A stretch of 64,000 nt of DNA, taken from NCBI RefSeq assembly GCF_003865405.1, contig NZ_RQVQ01000001.1, positions 124,001 to 188,000 of the forward strand. The letters run 5' to 3'. A model generated the notes under the pieces. It made no database searches. It had not been told where the DNA came from and saw nothing but the letters and a program-made list of their open reading frames with translations. The translations under genes and the position numbers were made by a program. The stretch's first letter is position 1. Every line of letters begins with the position of its first letter. Origin of the DNA: Paenimyroides tangerinum (GTDB lineage: Bacteria > Bacteroidota > Bacteroidia > Flavobacteriales > Flavobacteriaceae). Below are positions 45,541 to 55,370 of this stretch, one piece after another.

Positions 45541-45602
45541 CAAGTCGTTAGAAAAACCGTTTTATTTCTAATGTAAATTATAAAAACAAGAAACAATTCA
45601 CA

Positions 45603-47039
45603 ATGAAACATATTAAAGTAAATGATCTTTTAAACGGATCTAATCTGCTTCAAGAAGTAACTGCGAAAGGTTGGGTACGATCTTTCAGAAACAATCAATT
45701 TATTGCTTTAAACGATGGATCTACCATTAATAATATTCAATGTGTGGTTGATTTAGATAAATTTCCTGCAGATTTATTAAAAAAAGTTACAACTGGATCT
45801 GCAATTGCAGTTAAAGGAACTTTAGTTGAAAGTCAAGGAGCTGGACAAAAATTCGAAATTCAAGTAAATAACTTAGAAGTTTTAGGAGAATCTGATCCAG
45901 AAAAATATCCAATTCAACCAAAAAAACACTCTTTAGAATTTTTAAGAGAAAATGCACATTTAAGAGTTCGTACAAATGCTTTCGGAGCAATTATGCGTGT
46001 TCGTAGCGTTTTATCTTTTGCTGTTCATAAATATTTCCAAGAAAACGGATTTTACTACGTAAACACACCAATAATCACAGGTTCTGATGCTGAAGGTGCT
46101 GGAGAAATGTTTCAAGTAACATCATTTCCTTTAGATGGTTCTGCTCCAAAAAATGAAGACGGAACAATCAATTACAAAGAAGATTTCTTCGGAAAACAAA
46201 CAAACTTAACGGTTTCTGGACAATTAGAAGCTGAGACTTACGCAATGGCTTTAGGTCAAGTTTATACTTTTGGACCAACTTTCCGTGCAGAAAATTCAAA
46301 TACTTCTCGTCACTTAGCTGAATTTTGGATGATTGAACCTGAAGTTGCGTTTAATGATTTAGATGCTAATATGGATTTAGCTGAGGATTTCATTAAATCG
46401 GTAATCAAATACACATTAGAAAAATGTGAAGACGATTTAAATTTCTTAGACCAACGTTTAAAAGACGAAGAGAAAAACAAACCACAAGCTGAAAGAAGCG
46501 AAATGAGCTTAATTGAAAAATTAAACTTCGTTTTAGAAAACAATTTCAAGCGCGTTTCATATACAGAAGCTATCGATATTTTAAAAGCTTCTAAACCTAA
46601 CAAAAACAAAAAGTTCCAATATTTAATTGACGAATGGGGAGCTGATTTACAATCAGAACACGAACGTTTCTTGGTTGAAAAACACTTCAAATGTCCGGTA
46701 ATTTTGTTTGATTATCCAGCTAAAATCAAAGCATTCTATATGCGTTTGAACGAAGATGGAAAAACGGTTCGTGCAATGGATATCTTATTCCCTGGAATTG
46801 GAGAAATTGTTGGGGGATCTCAAAGAGAAGAACGTTATGATGTATTAGTTGAAAAAATGAAAGCATTAGACATTTCTGAAGAAGAATTATGGTGGTACTT
46901 AGATACACGTAAATTCGGATCAGCAGTTCACTCTGGATTTGGCTTAGGATTTGAGCGTTTGGTTTTATTCGTAACCGGAATGACAAACATTCGTGATGTA
47001 ATTCCTTTCCCTAGAACACCACAAAACGCGGAATTCTAA
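45603..47039 (+). CDS. asnS: Asparaginyl-tRNA synthetase
   Basis: This 478-residue class IIb synthetase has an N-terminal OB-fold anticodon-binding domain (about 15-105). Motif 2 is [26 protein letters not shown] (split across 238-260), and motif 3 is [16 protein letters not shown] followed by [12 protein letters not shown]. An inserted segment near 285-330 with [16 protein letters not shown] is typical of AsnRS. The length is normal. It precedes rpoN by 124 bases, with a nested inverted repeat in the gap. Confidence 0.97.
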   Translation: MKHIKVNDLLNGSNLLQEVTAKGWVRSFRNNQFIALNDGSTINNIQCVVDLDKFPADLLKKVTTGSAIAVKGTLVESQGAGQKFEIQVNNLEVLGESDPEKYPIQPKKHSLEFLRENAHLRVRTNAFGAIMRVRSVLSFAVHKYFQENGFYYVNTPIITGSDAEGAGEMFQVTSFPLDGSAPKNEDGTINYKEDFFGKQTNLTVSGQLEAETYAMALGQVYTFGPTFRAENSNTSRHLAEFWMIEPEVAFNDLDANMDLAEDFIKSVIKYTLEKCEDDLNFLDQRLKDEEKNKPQAERSEMSLIEKLNFVLENNFKRVSYTEAIDILKASKPNKNKKFQYLIDEWGADLQSEHERFLVEKHFKCPVILFDYPAKIKAFYMRLNEDGKTVRAMDILFPGIGEIVGGSQREERYDVLVEKMKALDISEEELWWYLDTRKFGSAVHSGFGLGFERLVLFVTGMTNIRDVIPFPRTPQNAEF

Positions 47040-47065
47040 AATCAAGCGTTATTCCCATATTAAAT

Positions 47066-47128
47066 AGTTTAACTTAACTACTTTTTTCTTATTTTTGAAG
47101 TAAAGAGTTTTTAAGTTAAACTTTTTTT
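47066..47128 (+). terminator. Nested inverted repeat between asnS and rpoN (terminator with embedded promoter)
   Basis: Perfect 12-base arms AGTTTAACTTAA (47066-47077) and TTAAGTTAAACT (47111-47122) are followed by a seven-base T-run. An inner TACTT / AAGTA pair lies within. The enclosed segment carries TATTTTTG (47090-47097), a -7 box for rpoN. It can act as an asnS terminator whose loop contains the next promoter. Confidence 0.55.
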
Positions 47129-47163
47129 ATACCCAAAAATTAAATTTCTTTAGATCACCAAAT

Positions 47164-48630
47164 ATGTTAAAACAAAATTTACAATTTAAACTTTCGCAAA
47201 AGCTTTCTCCTCAGCAAATTCAGTTAATGAAACTGATTCAATTGCCTACGCTTGCATTTGAACAACGCTTAAAAGAAGAACTTGTTGAAAATCCGGCTTT
47301 AGAAGCAGGAAAGGAAGAAAGTGAAGAAATTGATGAATTCGGGGATCAAGATGATTACGACGATTATGATAACGATAGCGAAAGAATTGAGGCTGATGAC
47401 ATCAATATCGACGAATATTTAAGTGACGACGAAACTCCAGATTATAAATTACAAGCAAACAATTATAGCGATGATGACGATGATAAATTTTCGCCAATCG
47501 TTGCACAAGTTAGTTTTCACCAAGATTTATTAAATCAATTAAACACCTTTATTCTTAATGATGAAGACCGTGTAATTGCAGAATTTTTAGTAGGAAGCAT
47601 TGACGATATGGGATATATCCGAAGAGATATTCAGGATATTGTTGATGATATGGCTTTTACTCAAGGTATTTATACCGATGAAGAAAAAGTACATCATATT
47701 TTAACTCATATCATTCACGAATTAGAACCTATTGGAGTTGGAGCAAGAGATTTACAAGAATGTTTATTACTTCAATTAAAACACAAACTTCCGTCTGAAA
47801 CGAATGATTTAGCAACTGATATTATCGAGAATCAATTTGATGCATTTACTAAAAAACATTACGAAAAATTAATTCAGAAATACAACATTACCCAAGACCA
47901 ATTACGCAAAGCAATTGATGTAATCGAAAAATTAAATCCAAAACCCGGTGGAGCTTTCGCTGGAAGTACAAAAGCAATTGAACACATTATTCCTGATTTT
48001 GCTATACGAATTGTTGATGGAGAACTAGAACTTTCATTAAACGGAAGAAATACACCAGAATTACACGTTTCTAAAGATTATCAGGAAATGCTGGAAACGT
48101 ATAAATCTTCAAATGAAAAATCAACTTCTCAGAAAGAAGCTGTTCAGTTTATAAAACAAAAATTAGATGGAGCTAAATGGTTTATTGACGCAATAAAACA
48201 ACGCCAAGAAACACTTTTTGTAACGATGAGTGCAATTATGCATTATCAAGAAGAATTTTTCTTAGATGGTGATGAAACCAAATTAAGACCAATGATTTTG
48301 AAAGACATTGCAGATATGGTTGGCTTAGATATTTCAACAATTTCTCGTGTTGCAAATAGTAAATATGTTGACACACCTTACGGAACAAAATTGATTAAAG
48401 AATTCTTTTCTGAAGCAATGATTAACGACCAAGGTGAAGAAGTTTCGACAATCGAAATCAAGAAAATTTTACAAAATATCATTGAAGATGAAGACAAGCA
48501 AAAACCACATCCAGATGATAAATTAGCCGAATTATTAAAAGAAAGAGGTTATCCAATCGCAAGAAGAACGGTTGCAAAATATAGAGAACAACTCGATATT
48601 CCGGTTGCAAGAATGCGTAAAAAAGTATAA
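47164..48630 (+). CDS. rpoN: RNA polymerase sigma-54 factor
   Basis: This 488-residue sigma factor has Gln/Leu-rich region I (QFKLSQKLSPQQIQLMKLIQ), a strongly acidic region II (about 55-115, with DDYDDYDNDSE), the core-binding domain, the helix-turn-helix (MVGLDISTISRVANSKYV) and the RpoN box ARRTVAKYREQL near the C-terminus. Sigma-54 directs transcription at -24/-12 promoters and needs an AAA+ activator; no such activator is in the window. The length is normal. Confidence 0.97.
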   Translation: MLKQNLQFKLSQKLSPQQIQLMKLIQLPTLAFEQRLKEELVENPALEAGKEESEEIDEFGDQDDYDDYDNDSERIEADDINIDEYLSDDETPDYKLQANNYSDDDDDKFSPIVAQVSFHQDLLNQLNTFILNDEDRVIAEFLVGSIDDMGYIRRDIQDIVDDMAFTQGIYTDEEKVHHILTHIIHELEPIGVGARDLQECLLLQLKHKLPSETNDLATDIIENQFDAFTKKHYEKLIQKYNITQDQLRKAIDVIEKLNPKPGGAFAGSTKAIEHIIPDFAIRIVDGELELSLNGRNTPELHVSKDYQEMLETYKSSNEKSTSQKEAVQFIKQKLDGAKWFIDAIKQRQETLFVTMSAIMHYQEEFFLDGDETKLRPMILKDIADMVGLDISTISRVANSKYVDTPYGTKLIKEFFSEAMINDQGEEVSTIEIKKILQNIIEDEDKQKPHPDDKLAELLKERGYPIARRTVAKYREQLDIPVARMRKKV

Positions 48631-48631
48631 T

Positions 48632-48666
48632 AAAAAAACCTGTTTGAATTCAAACAGGTTTTTTTT
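48632..48666. terminator. Bidirectional terminator between rpoN and the beta-barrel gene
   Basis: The perfect inverted repeat with core ACCTGTTTG / CAAACAGGT and loop AATT is flanked by A and T runs of seven to eight. It starts two bases after the rpoN stop codon, and the convergent gene's stop (48667-48665) lies in its edge. Confidence 0.88.
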
Positions 48667-49357
48667 ATAAAATATAAAACATCAATCCAACGTTAAAGAA
48701 ATTTAAGCTTTTCTTATCAACGAAAACATCCTTTTTGAAAATTGGATTAAAGCCGTAATAAGCATAAATATTCCAAGTATTAAAACCTGCAGAAATGTAA
48801 GCTCCTATAATATTTTTATTGTAATCTGGATTTGATTTTACATCATATTTTCCAAAAGGCCCATCGTATTTAGAAACATCTCTAAGCAAATAGCTATACT
48901 TTACTCCAGCATAAATTCTCCAAAATTTATGTGATTCCATTGTTGAAGTACGCCATCTAAACTCTATTGGAATTTCCAGATAAGTCAAATTTTGAACATT
49001 TTTATTGTAATTAGAATCTACATAATAAGACAATCCATCTTCTGAAACAGAAAGATTATTTCTTAAGTTATAAAAAGCAATTCCAACACCAGGAGCAATC
49101 GCTACATTTCTCCGCTTATTTACAGGAAAGTCACGAAGAAAACCAAAAGAAATCCCAGTTGAAAATGAATTGGGCTTGTATCCATCAGGTTTATTTGTCA
49201 AAATACTATGTGTAATTCCAAAATAAATTTGATCTTCACGATATTTTGGATCATCTACGTCAACGGTACGCTCAATTGCAGGAATTGAATCTTGAACTTG
49301 AGCAAATCCAATAGTAGAAAAAAATAATAATATAAATAAATAAAATTTCATCATCAA
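48665..49357 (-). CDS. Outer-membrane beta-barrel (porin family) protein
   Basis: This 230-residue protein has a signal peptide (MMMKFYLFILLFFSTIGFAQ) and a PorT-like/outer-membrane barrel pattern: repeated amphipathic strands (VAIAPGVGIAFYNL, LTYLEIPIEFRWR, WRIYAGVKYSYLL) and a C-terminal FFNVGLMFYIL. The pattern resembles PorT-type barrels of Bacteroidota, but I cannot assign it to the secretion component PorT. It overlaps the preceding DUF3078 gene by four bases, so the two are translationally coupled and may act together. Confidence 0.8.
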   Translation of the reverse strand: MMMKFYLFILLFFSTIGFAQVQDSIPAIERTVDVDDPKYREDQIYFGITHSILTNKPDGYKPNSFSTGISFGFLRDFPVNKRRNVAIAPGVGIAFYNLRNNLSVSEDGLSYYVDSNYNKNVQNLTYLEIPIEFRWRTSTMESHKFWRIYAGVKYSYLLRDVSKYDGPFGKYDVKSNPDYNKNIIGAYISAGFNTWNIYAYYGFNPIFKKDVFVDKKSLNFFNVGLMFYIL

Positions 49358-50610
49358 AAAGTATAAGTTAAACCCACACCGAGTAATTGTTTAAACTGCA
49401 AACGTGGACCAGTTATGACTTGAACACCATCAACTTCTTTTTTCGCTTTGATGTCATCATCATAAATCAAATGTGTTCCGATGGTTGCTTTAATAAAATT
49501 ATTAACAGTCATTTCTAACTGCAATTGCCAATCGATATCGACATTTCCAAATCTATTTAAATAATCGGTATAAATCGAAATCTTGTGATCTAAGATAACG
49601 TTTTTTGCAATGGTTTTCTTATATTGATTGGTAATTAAAAAACCGAATTCACTACGAGATTTTTTTCCGGCACGAAGTAATGTTCCATTTTCATCAAATC
49701 TTCCTCCTGGCAACCCAAATGCACCAACATTTGCTAAACTATCATTCAATACAAAGGTAGATTTTAAAGTCGCTGGTGAAATATAAACGCTAAAGTCTTT
49801 ATTTTGAGGTTTATATTCAGCTCCAATCCCGACAAATAAATAAGCTGGCGCAAAAATACTAGAAATTGGATTTTTTGTATTTGGATAAGAGTATCCATTC
49901 GCCATTTGTGTATTTAAAGTCAATTTTGCAGAATGATACCAACTCGATTTCACTGAAGTTCGATAACCAAAAGTAGAGTTTAACGCAAATACGTCATCTG
50001 TTTTTCTAACTTCTTGATTATCTTGTTTATTTAAACCATAACGAACTTTTAAATCGCTATTCCAAATAATTCTTCCTTTCTCATATTTTCTAAAAAAATC
50101 GCCTTTAACAATACCCGAAATTGAATTATAACCACCAGCATTCCAATTTGAAAAGGCACCTTGATTGAAATCTAATCCAACAATATTTTTTTTAGTCCAA
50201 TACGATTGCGATGTTTTAACTTGAGACAATCCATCAAAAGGAATTACGTATTCTGATGTAGGTTTTCGATTGTATATCATTTCAAAATCATCAGGAATTA
50301 AGAAATAAGAAATCTCGGTTTTTCGCCTACGTTTTGCAACTTCAAAACTTGAAAGCACAACTTTCTTAACATCTGGATTTTTGGTTTTTACTTCGGAAGA
50401 TTCCTGAACAATAATTTTTTCTTCAACAAAAACGGGTGCTAAATAAACAACATCACCTACTCGCTTAATCGAATCAAATGAACTAAAATTATAACGATAA
50501 AAATCTTGTATTGCTATTTCCGATATACTATCATTACTTACTTGAGCATTTAAAATACTTAGTTTAAATAATAATATAAACAGGAAAAATATTTTTTTTA
50601 ATTGTTTCAT
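49354..50610 (-). CDS. DUF3078 family outer-membrane protein
   Basis: This 418-residue protein has a signal peptide (KIFFLFILLFKLSILNAQ). The DUF3078 signature is SYWTKKNIVGLDFNQGAFSNW followed at once by NAGGYNSI, at about residues 132-160. The remainder is a series of beta-strands (LKVRYGLNKQ, AKLTLNTQM, FVGIGAEYKP) ending LLGVGLTYTF, consistent with a barrel. The function of DUF3078 is unknown. It starts three bases after dxs, and its 3' end overlaps the next barrel gene. Confidence 0.86.
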   Translation of the reverse strand: MKQLKKIFFLFILLFKLSILNAQVSNDSISEIAIQDFYRYNFSSFDSIKRVGDVVYLAPVFVEEKIIVQESSEVKTKNPDVKKVVLSSFEVAKRRRKTEISYFLIPDDFEMIYNRKPTSEYVIPFDGLSQVKTSQSYWTKKNIVGLDFNQGAFSNWNAGGYNSISGIVKGDFFRKYEKGRIIWNSDLKVRYGLNKQDNQEVRKTDDVFALNSTFGYRTSVKSSWYHSAKLTLNTQMANGYSYPNTKNPISSIFAPAYLFVGIGAEYKPQNKDFSVYISPATLKSTFVLNDSLANVGAFGLPGGRFDENGTLLRAGKKSRSEFGFLITNQYKKTIAKNVILDHKISIYTDYLNRFGNVDIDWQLQLEMTVNNFIKATIGTHLIYDDDIKAKKEVDGVQVITGPRLQFKQLLGVGLTYTF

Positions 50611-50612
50611 AA

Positions 50613-52379
50613 CTAATATTTCGAAAAAAAATCGATTAATTTATTTTCACTAAAACCACAAATTTCTTGTTGTTCTAAAACCGTTGCGTGTTCAATAAAA
50701 ACATCAGGTACACCCAAACAAGTAACTTTTACATTCGGATGCAATTCTGTTACATATTGAGAAACAACACTTCCAAATCCACCAATAATCGAACCTTCTT
50801 CAACTACGATTATTTCTTTATGATTTTTTATAATATCTGAAATATAATCTTTGTTAAACGGTTTTATTTGAATAAAATGAAACACCGAAAATAATTCTTT
50901 ATTTGGTAATTTTTCAATACAATTTAGAACTGTTTCATAAATAGTTCCAGTAGTAAAAACTGCAATCGTATTTCCTTTTCTAATATTTTCGACTTTATTA
51001 AAATCTAGGCTTTCAAAAGGTAATTGCCAATTTAGTTGATTACTTCTACCTTTTGGATAACGAACAACTGTCGGATTTTTATTATCAAGTTGCAAAGTGA
51101 ATAAAGTATTTCTAAGTTCAATTGCATCTTTTGGAGATAAAATTTGAAGATTTGGAATCGCATTCAAAAAAGCAATATCAAAAACTCCTTGATGTGTTGC
51201 TCCATCTTCTCCAACCAAACCAGCACGGTCAACACAAAAAATTACAGGAATATTTTGCAAAGCAACATCGTGGATAATTTGGTCGTAAGCACGTTGCAAA
51301 AATGTTGAATAAATAGTACAAAAAACTGTCAAACCATCAAGAGCCATTCCTGCAGCCAAAGTAACTGCGTGCTGCTCAGCAATCCCAACATCTATAGCAC
51401 GTTCGGGAAAAACTTCCATCATATATTTTAACGAACTTCCTGTTGGCATTGCTGGAGTAATTCCAACAATTTTATCATTCTTACGAGCCAATTCTAATAA
51501 AGTTAAACCGAAAACATCTTGATATTTAGGTGGTAAGTTATCTTCAATTTTCGGAAATAAATCTCCGGTTTCTTTATTAAATTTGCCAGGAGCGTGATAT
51601 ACAATCTGATTTTCTTCAGCTTGCTTCAGCCCTTTTCCTTTTGTTGTAACAATATGTAAAAATTGAGGTCCCGTTTTCTTTTTTAAACGTTTTAATTCTG
51701 CAATTACCAAAGGTAAATCGTGTCCGTCAATTGGTCCAGAATATTCAAAATTTAAAGCCTGAATCATATTATTTGCCTTCGGATTTCTTCCTTCTTTCAC
51801 TTCGGTTAAATAACTTTTCAAAGCACCAACACTCGGATCAATTCCAATTGCATTGTCGTTCAAAATAATCAAAACGTTAGCATTTGTATCGCCAGCGTGA
51901 TTTAAACCTTCAAATGCCATTCCTGCTGCAATAGAAGCATCACCGATTACAGCAATATGCTTTCTGTCTGAATCGCCTTTTAATTGAGCAGCCAAAGCCA
52001 TTCCTAAAATTGCCGAAATCGAAGTTGAAGAATGTCCAACACCAAAAGCGTCATATTCGCTTTCATCGATTTTTGGAAAACCACTGATTCCGTTTAATTG
52101 TCGATTCGTATAAAAAACATCTTTTCTACCCGTTAAGATTTTATGTCCATAAGCCTGATGCCCAACGTCCCAAATCAATTTATCATTAGGCGTATTAAAC
52201 ACATAATGCAAAGCAATTGTAAGTTCAACAACTCCTAAACTTGCGCCTAAATGCCCTTCTTTTGTAGCAACTACATCAATAATAAACTTTCGCATTTCCG
52301 AAGCTAATTGAGGTAATTGATTCAAAGTAAGTTTCTTTAAATCTGCTGGATAATTAATTTGAGATAAAATGTTGTTCAT
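50613..52379 (-). CDS. dxs: 1-Deoxy-D-xylulose-5-phosphate synthase
   Basis: This 588-residue thiamine-diphosphate enzyme makes DXP from pyruvate and glyceraldehyde-3-phosphate, the first step of the MEP isoprenoid pathway. Landmarks are GHLGASLGVVELTIALHYVF, the ThDP/Mg site IGDASIAAGMAFEGLNHAG followed by NDN, and the transketolase pyrimidine domain ERAIDVGIAEQHAVTLAAGMA. DRAGLVGEDGATHQGVFD and the C-terminal domain are intact. It is slightly shorter than E. coli Dxs (620). It heads a minus-strand unit with the two outer-membrane genes. Confidence 0.96.
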   Translation of the reverse strand: MNNILSQINYPADLKKLTLNQLPQLASEMRKFIIDVVATKEGHLGASLGVVELTIALHYVFNTPNDKLIWDVGHQAYGHKILTGRKDVFYTNRQLNGISGFPKIDESEYDAFGVGHSSTSISAILGMALAAQLKGDSDRKHIAVIGDASIAAGMAFEGLNHAGDTNANVLIILNDNAIGIDPSVGALKSYLTEVKEGRNPKANNMIQALNFEYSGPIDGHDLPLVIAELKRLKKKTGPQFLHIVTTKGKGLKQAEENQIVYHAPGKFNKETGDLFPKIEDNLPPKYQDVFGLTLLELARKNDKIVGITPAMPTGSSLKYMMEVFPERAIDVGIAEQHAVTLAAGMALDGLTVFCTIYSTFLQRAYDQIIHDVALQNIPVIFCVDRAGLVGEDGATHQGVFDIAFLNAIPNLQILSPKDAIELRNTLFTLQLDNKNPTVVRYPKGRSNQLNWQLPFESLDFNKVENIRKGNTIAVFTTGTIYETVLNCIEKLPNKELFSVFHFIQIKPFNKDYISDIIKNHKEIIVVEEGSIIGGFGSVVSQYVTELHPNVKVTCLGVPDVFIEHATVLEQQEICGFSENKLIDFFSKY

Positions 52380-52397
52380 TTTTATTTAAATAAAGAA

Positions 52398-52405
52398 CAA
52401 ATTTA
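52398..52405 (-). promoter_or_regulatory. Predicted -7 box of dxs
   Basis: TAAATTTG on the minus strand fits TAnnTTTG, 18 bases before the dxs ATG, and is back to back with the tadA -7 box at 52417-52424. No good -33 TTG is found. Confidence 0.45.
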
Positions 52406-52416
52406 CGATAATGTTT

Positions 52417-52424
52417 TATTTTTG
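52417..52424 (+). promoter_or_regulatory. Predicted -7 box of tadA
   Basis: TATTTTTG matches the consensus and lies 17 bases before the chosen ATG at 52442. It abuts an alternative GTG at 52427, which would precede the expected transcription start. Confidence 0.5.
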
Positions 52425-52441
52425 ATGTGATAAAATCAATT

Positions 52442-52882
52442 ATGGACGATATATTTACAGATGAATATTATATGCGAATAGCTTTAAGTGAAGCAAAATT
52501 TGCATTTGAAAATGGAGAAATACCAATTGGAGCAGTTGTTGTGGCGAATAATCGCATTATTGCAAAAACACATAACCTAACTGAAACATTAACTGATGTA
52601 ACGGCGCACGCAGAAATACAAGCAATTTCATCTGCAGCAAATTCAATTGGTGGAAAATATTTAAAAAATTGTACAATTTACATCACAGTTGAACCTTGCC
52701 AAATGTGTGCAGGTGCATTATATTGGAGTCAGGTTTCGAAAATCGTTTATGGTGCAAGCGATAACAAACGTGGTTATACAGAAATGGGTGGGAAATTACA
52801 TCCAAAAACAGAAATTATAACAGGTGTTTTAGAAGCCGAATGTTCAGCCATAATGAAAGAATTCTTTCAGAAAAAGAGATAA
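52442..52882 (+). CDS. tadA: tRNA-specific adenosine deaminase
   Basis: This 146-residue zinc deaminase converts adenosine 34 of tRNA-Arg to inosine. The zinc and catalytic residues are His56-Ala-Glu58 (HAEIQA) and Cys86/Cys89 (EPCQMCAGAL). FENGEIPIGAVVV and YTEMGGKLHPK are TadA-like. The start at 52442 (MDDIFTDEYYM) is preferred because the GTG at 52427 almost touches the -7 box. It ends at a bidirectional terminator. Confidence 0.95.
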   Translation: MDDIFTDEYYMRIALSEAKFAFENGEIPIGAVVVANNRIIAKTHNLTETLTDVTAHAEIQAISSAANSIGGKYLKNCTIYITVEPCQMCAGALYWSQVSKIVYGASDNKRGYTEMGGKLHPKTEIITGVLEAECSAIMKEFFQKKR

Positions 52883-52916
52883 AAAAAGGAAATTTCGTGA
52901 TTGAAATTTCCTTTTT
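52883..52916. terminator. Bidirectional terminator between tadA and the beta-barrel gene
   Basis: The perfect stem AAGGAAATTTC / GAAATTTCCTT with a six-base loop and A/T flanks overlaps the end of tadA by its first A residues and lies seven bases before the convergent stop codon. Confidence 0.85.
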
Positions 52917-52922
52917 GCATTT

Positions 52923-53498
52923 TTATAAAAATCTGTATCCAACTCCAATTTGGAAAACATCATTTTTAGAATTTGTCCCAGATGATGGAATTCCATCGAT
53001 AGAAGTATTTTTACCCAATTTAGACAAACCAAAATTGTAACGTGCATCAACATTAATTCCTAAAGGTAATTTATAAGATAATCCGATACCTAAACCAAAA
53101 TTAAACGATTGATATGAATCTTTGGTGTCAAATTTTGTGTTTAAAAATTTCGTATCTGATTTTGTAAGAAAATCAAATTTAGGACCTAATTCAGCAGAAA
53201 GACCAGCTATTAATTTATACTTAAACATAATTGGAACAGAAACATAACTGTTATTAATTTCTACTCCTTCAACTTTACCTCCTTGAGCCGTATATAAAAC
53301 CTCTGGTTGAATAGATAATTTTCCGAATCCAACTTCTGCAAAAGCTCCAAAATAATAACCTGTTTTAGATTTTCCGTCTTTTACACCAGTTAAACTAGAA
53401 AAGTTAGCACCAACTTTTGGTCCTACACTAAAACTTTGAGCCTGAACAACACTTGTAAAAGCAAAAAGTATTAAAACACAAAATGTAATTTTTTTCAT
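52923..53498 (-). CDS. Outer-membrane beta-barrel protein
   Basis: This 191-residue protein has a signal peptide (MKKITFCVLILFAFTSVVQAQ) and a PorT-like/OmpA-like small barrel: SFSVGPKVGANFSSLTG, YYFGAFAEVGFGKLSIQPEVLY, NFGLGIGLSYKLPLG, ARYNFGLSKLG and FQIGVGYRFL at the C-terminus. This is the common Bacteroidota outer-membrane barrel family with no specific function known. The ATG at 53498 gives a standard signal peptide, so the nine-codon upstream extension is dropped. It appears monocistronic. Confidence 0.85.
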   Translation of the reverse strand: MKKITFCVLILFAFTSVVQAQSFSVGPKVGANFSSLTGVKDGKSKTGYYFGAFAEVGFGKLSIQPEVLYTAQGGKVEGVEINNSYVSVPIMFKYKLIAGLSAELGPKFDFLTKSDTKFLNTKFDTKDSYQSFNFGLGIGLSYKLPLGINVDARYNFGLSKLGKNTSIDGIPSSGTNSKNDVFQIGVGYRFL

Positions 53499-53560
53499 AA
53501 ATTTTCGATATCGTTTGTTATTCAAATAAATATAATATTTTAATTAATATTAACAAAACA

Positions 53561-53590
53561 AAAAAACCACATATTTCTATGTGGTTTTTT
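53561..53590 (-). terminator. Terminator of the RNase G gene
   Basis: The perfect stem AAACCACATA / TATGTGGTTT with a four-base loop and A/T flanks lies one base beyond the rng stop codon on the minus strand. Confidence 0.88.
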
Positions 53591-53591
53591 G

Positions 53592-55145
53592 TTAGTCAAT
53601 TTCATTTCCTTCTTTATCGAAGAAATGATATTCTAAATACGTGTAAGCGTCACGAGGTACAATTTTCACCCATTTTTTATGTTCAAAAAGCCATTTTGAA
53701 CGTATTGATGGAAAACCTTTTGTAAGGTAGGCAGCCACGAATGGATGCGCATTCAAGACCAATTTTGATTGATCTTTGATAATTCTTTCTAGGTCAGCTG
53801 ATATTTTGTCAATAACTAAGATTGGAGCTTCAATTTCACCGTTTTCATTATTCGGATCTTCTTCTCTTGTTTTGATAGAAACTTCAGGTCTAACTCTTTG
53901 TCTAGTAATTTGAATCAATCCAAATTTGCTAGGAGGCAAGATTTTATGCTTCGCTTTATCATCGCTCATTTCTTCTTTAAGGAAGTCGTAAAGTACTTTT
54001 CTATTTTCTGGATTACCCATATCAATAAAATCTACTACAATAATTCCTCCCATATCGCGTAATCTCAATTGTCTAGCAATTTCGGCAGCTGCGATTAAAT
54101 TAACCTCAAGAGCTGTATCCTCTTGATTTTGAGCTTTGTTTGAACGATTTCCACTATTTACATCAATAACATGTAACGCCTCGGTATGTTCTATGATTAA
54201 GTAAGCTCCTTTGCTCATAGAAACCGTTTTCCCGAAAGAAGTTTTAATTTGACGTTCGATGTTATACTTTTCAAAAAGAGGAACCTCTTTTGATTGATAA
54301 TGTTTAACAATAGAAATTTTAGAAGGAGCTATTTCTTGCAAATAGTCCTTAGTTTGATAATACAACTCTTCATCATCTATATGAATTCCGGTAAAAGTAT
54401 CATTAAAGACATCTCTTAATATAGAAGATGCTCTATTTACTTCACCTAAAACTTTTGACGGATGCATTGCTGTAGTTAATCGAGTACACATATTAGACCA
54501 TTTGTCTAATAATGATTGTAAGTCTTTTTCTAATTCGGCTACATTTTTGCCTTCGGCCACTGTTCTCACAATAACCCCAAATCCTTTTGGTTTAACAGCA
54601 AGAACTAATTTTTTTAGTCGATCTTTTTCTTCTTTTGAATCAATTTTTTGAGAAATTGAAACGCGATCAGAAAACGGAACTAAAACCAAATAACGTCCAG
54701 CGATAGAAAGTTCAGAACTTATTCGAGGACCTTTAGTTGAAATTGGCTCTTTAACTATTTGAACTAAAACTGATTGATTAGCACTTAACACATCGGTTAT
54801 GGCACCATCTTTATCAATTTCTGGCTCAAAAGGAAAGTTTTTAAGAGTGAAATCTTTTAATTTACCTGCGCTTACAAGTTTTGTGAATTTTAAGAGAGTT
54901 GCTAAGTTTGGTCCCAAGTCATGATAATGCAAAAAAGCATCTTTATCAAATCCAACATTTACAAATGCTGCATTCAATCCTGGAACGGGTTTTCTAATTT
55001 TAGCGATAAAAATATCACCTACTTGAAAACCTTTTTCATCTTCCCTATCTCTATGTAATTCAATTAATTTTCCATCTTTTAACAAGGCAAAATCTACTGT
55101 ATTTGAACCAGATCTAATAATCAATTCTTTGTTCACACGGTACAT
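53592..55145 (-). CDS. rng: Ribonuclease G/E family endoribonuclease
   Basis: This 517-residue single-strand-specific endoribonuclease of the RNase E/G family acts in rRNA maturation and mRNA decay. It has an S1 domain (VGDIFIAKIRKPVPGLNAAF, DAFLHYHDLG), and the catalytic metal-binding Asp residues are in VIDVNSGNRS and GGIIVVDFIDMGN. It lacks the long scaffold tail of E. coli RNase E. The ATG at 55145 is chosen because MYRVNKELIIRSG matches the family's N-terminus; an ATG at 55187 would add 14 residues, so the start is not certain. Confidence 0.93.
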   Translation of the reverse strand: MYRVNKELIIRSGSNTVDFALLKDGKLIELHRDREDEKGFQVGDIFIAKIRKPVPGLNAAFVNVGFDKDAFLHYHDLGPNLATLLKFTKLVSAGKLKDFTLKNFPFEPEIDKDGAITDVLSANQSVLVQIVKEPISTKGPRISSELSIAGRYLVLVPFSDRVSISQKIDSKEEKDRLKKLVLAVKPKGFGVIVRTVAEGKNVAELEKDLQSLLDKWSNMCTRLTTAMHPSKVLGEVNRASSILRDVFNDTFTGIHIDDEELYYQTKDYLQEIAPSKISIVKHYQSKEVPLFEKYNIERQIKTSFGKTVSMSKGAYLIIEHTEALHVIDVNSGNRSNKAQNQEDTALEVNLIAAAEIARQLRLRDMGGIIVVDFIDMGNPENRKVLYDFLKEEMSDDKAKHKILPPSKFGLIQITRQRVRPEVSIKTREEDPNNENGEIEAPILVIDKISADLERIIKDQSKLVLNAHPFVAAYLTKGFPSIRSKWLFEHKKWVKIVPRDAYTYLEYHFFDKEGNEID

Positions 55146-55345
55146 TTTTATCCATACATATTTGTCTTGATATGTTTTAAAATTCAAACTTTATTTGAAC
55201 TAAAAATACACAGGAAGAACCTTTTGTACAGATGGATTAAACATTAATTACAGGTATTATTACCCATTAATTTCTCTAAACCCTTACAGAATAAGGCATT
55301 TTCTGTTTAAAGAAATTGTTTTCAAAGAACAATCTAAAAAAAAGA

Positions 55346-55370
55346 AAAAAGTAGTTTAAAACTACTTTTT
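55346..55370 (-). terminator. Terminator of the 30-residue basic peptide gene
   Basis: The inverted repeat AAAAAGTAGTTT / AAACTACTTTTT spans the stop codon and last Lys codons of the small gene, with the T-run on the minus strand. Confidence 0.7.

Noticed and set aside
45441..45602. Guanidine riboswitch upstream of the SMR gene
   Set aside because: The leader is short and AT-rich and shows no ACGR-containing hairpins or other known guanidine motif.
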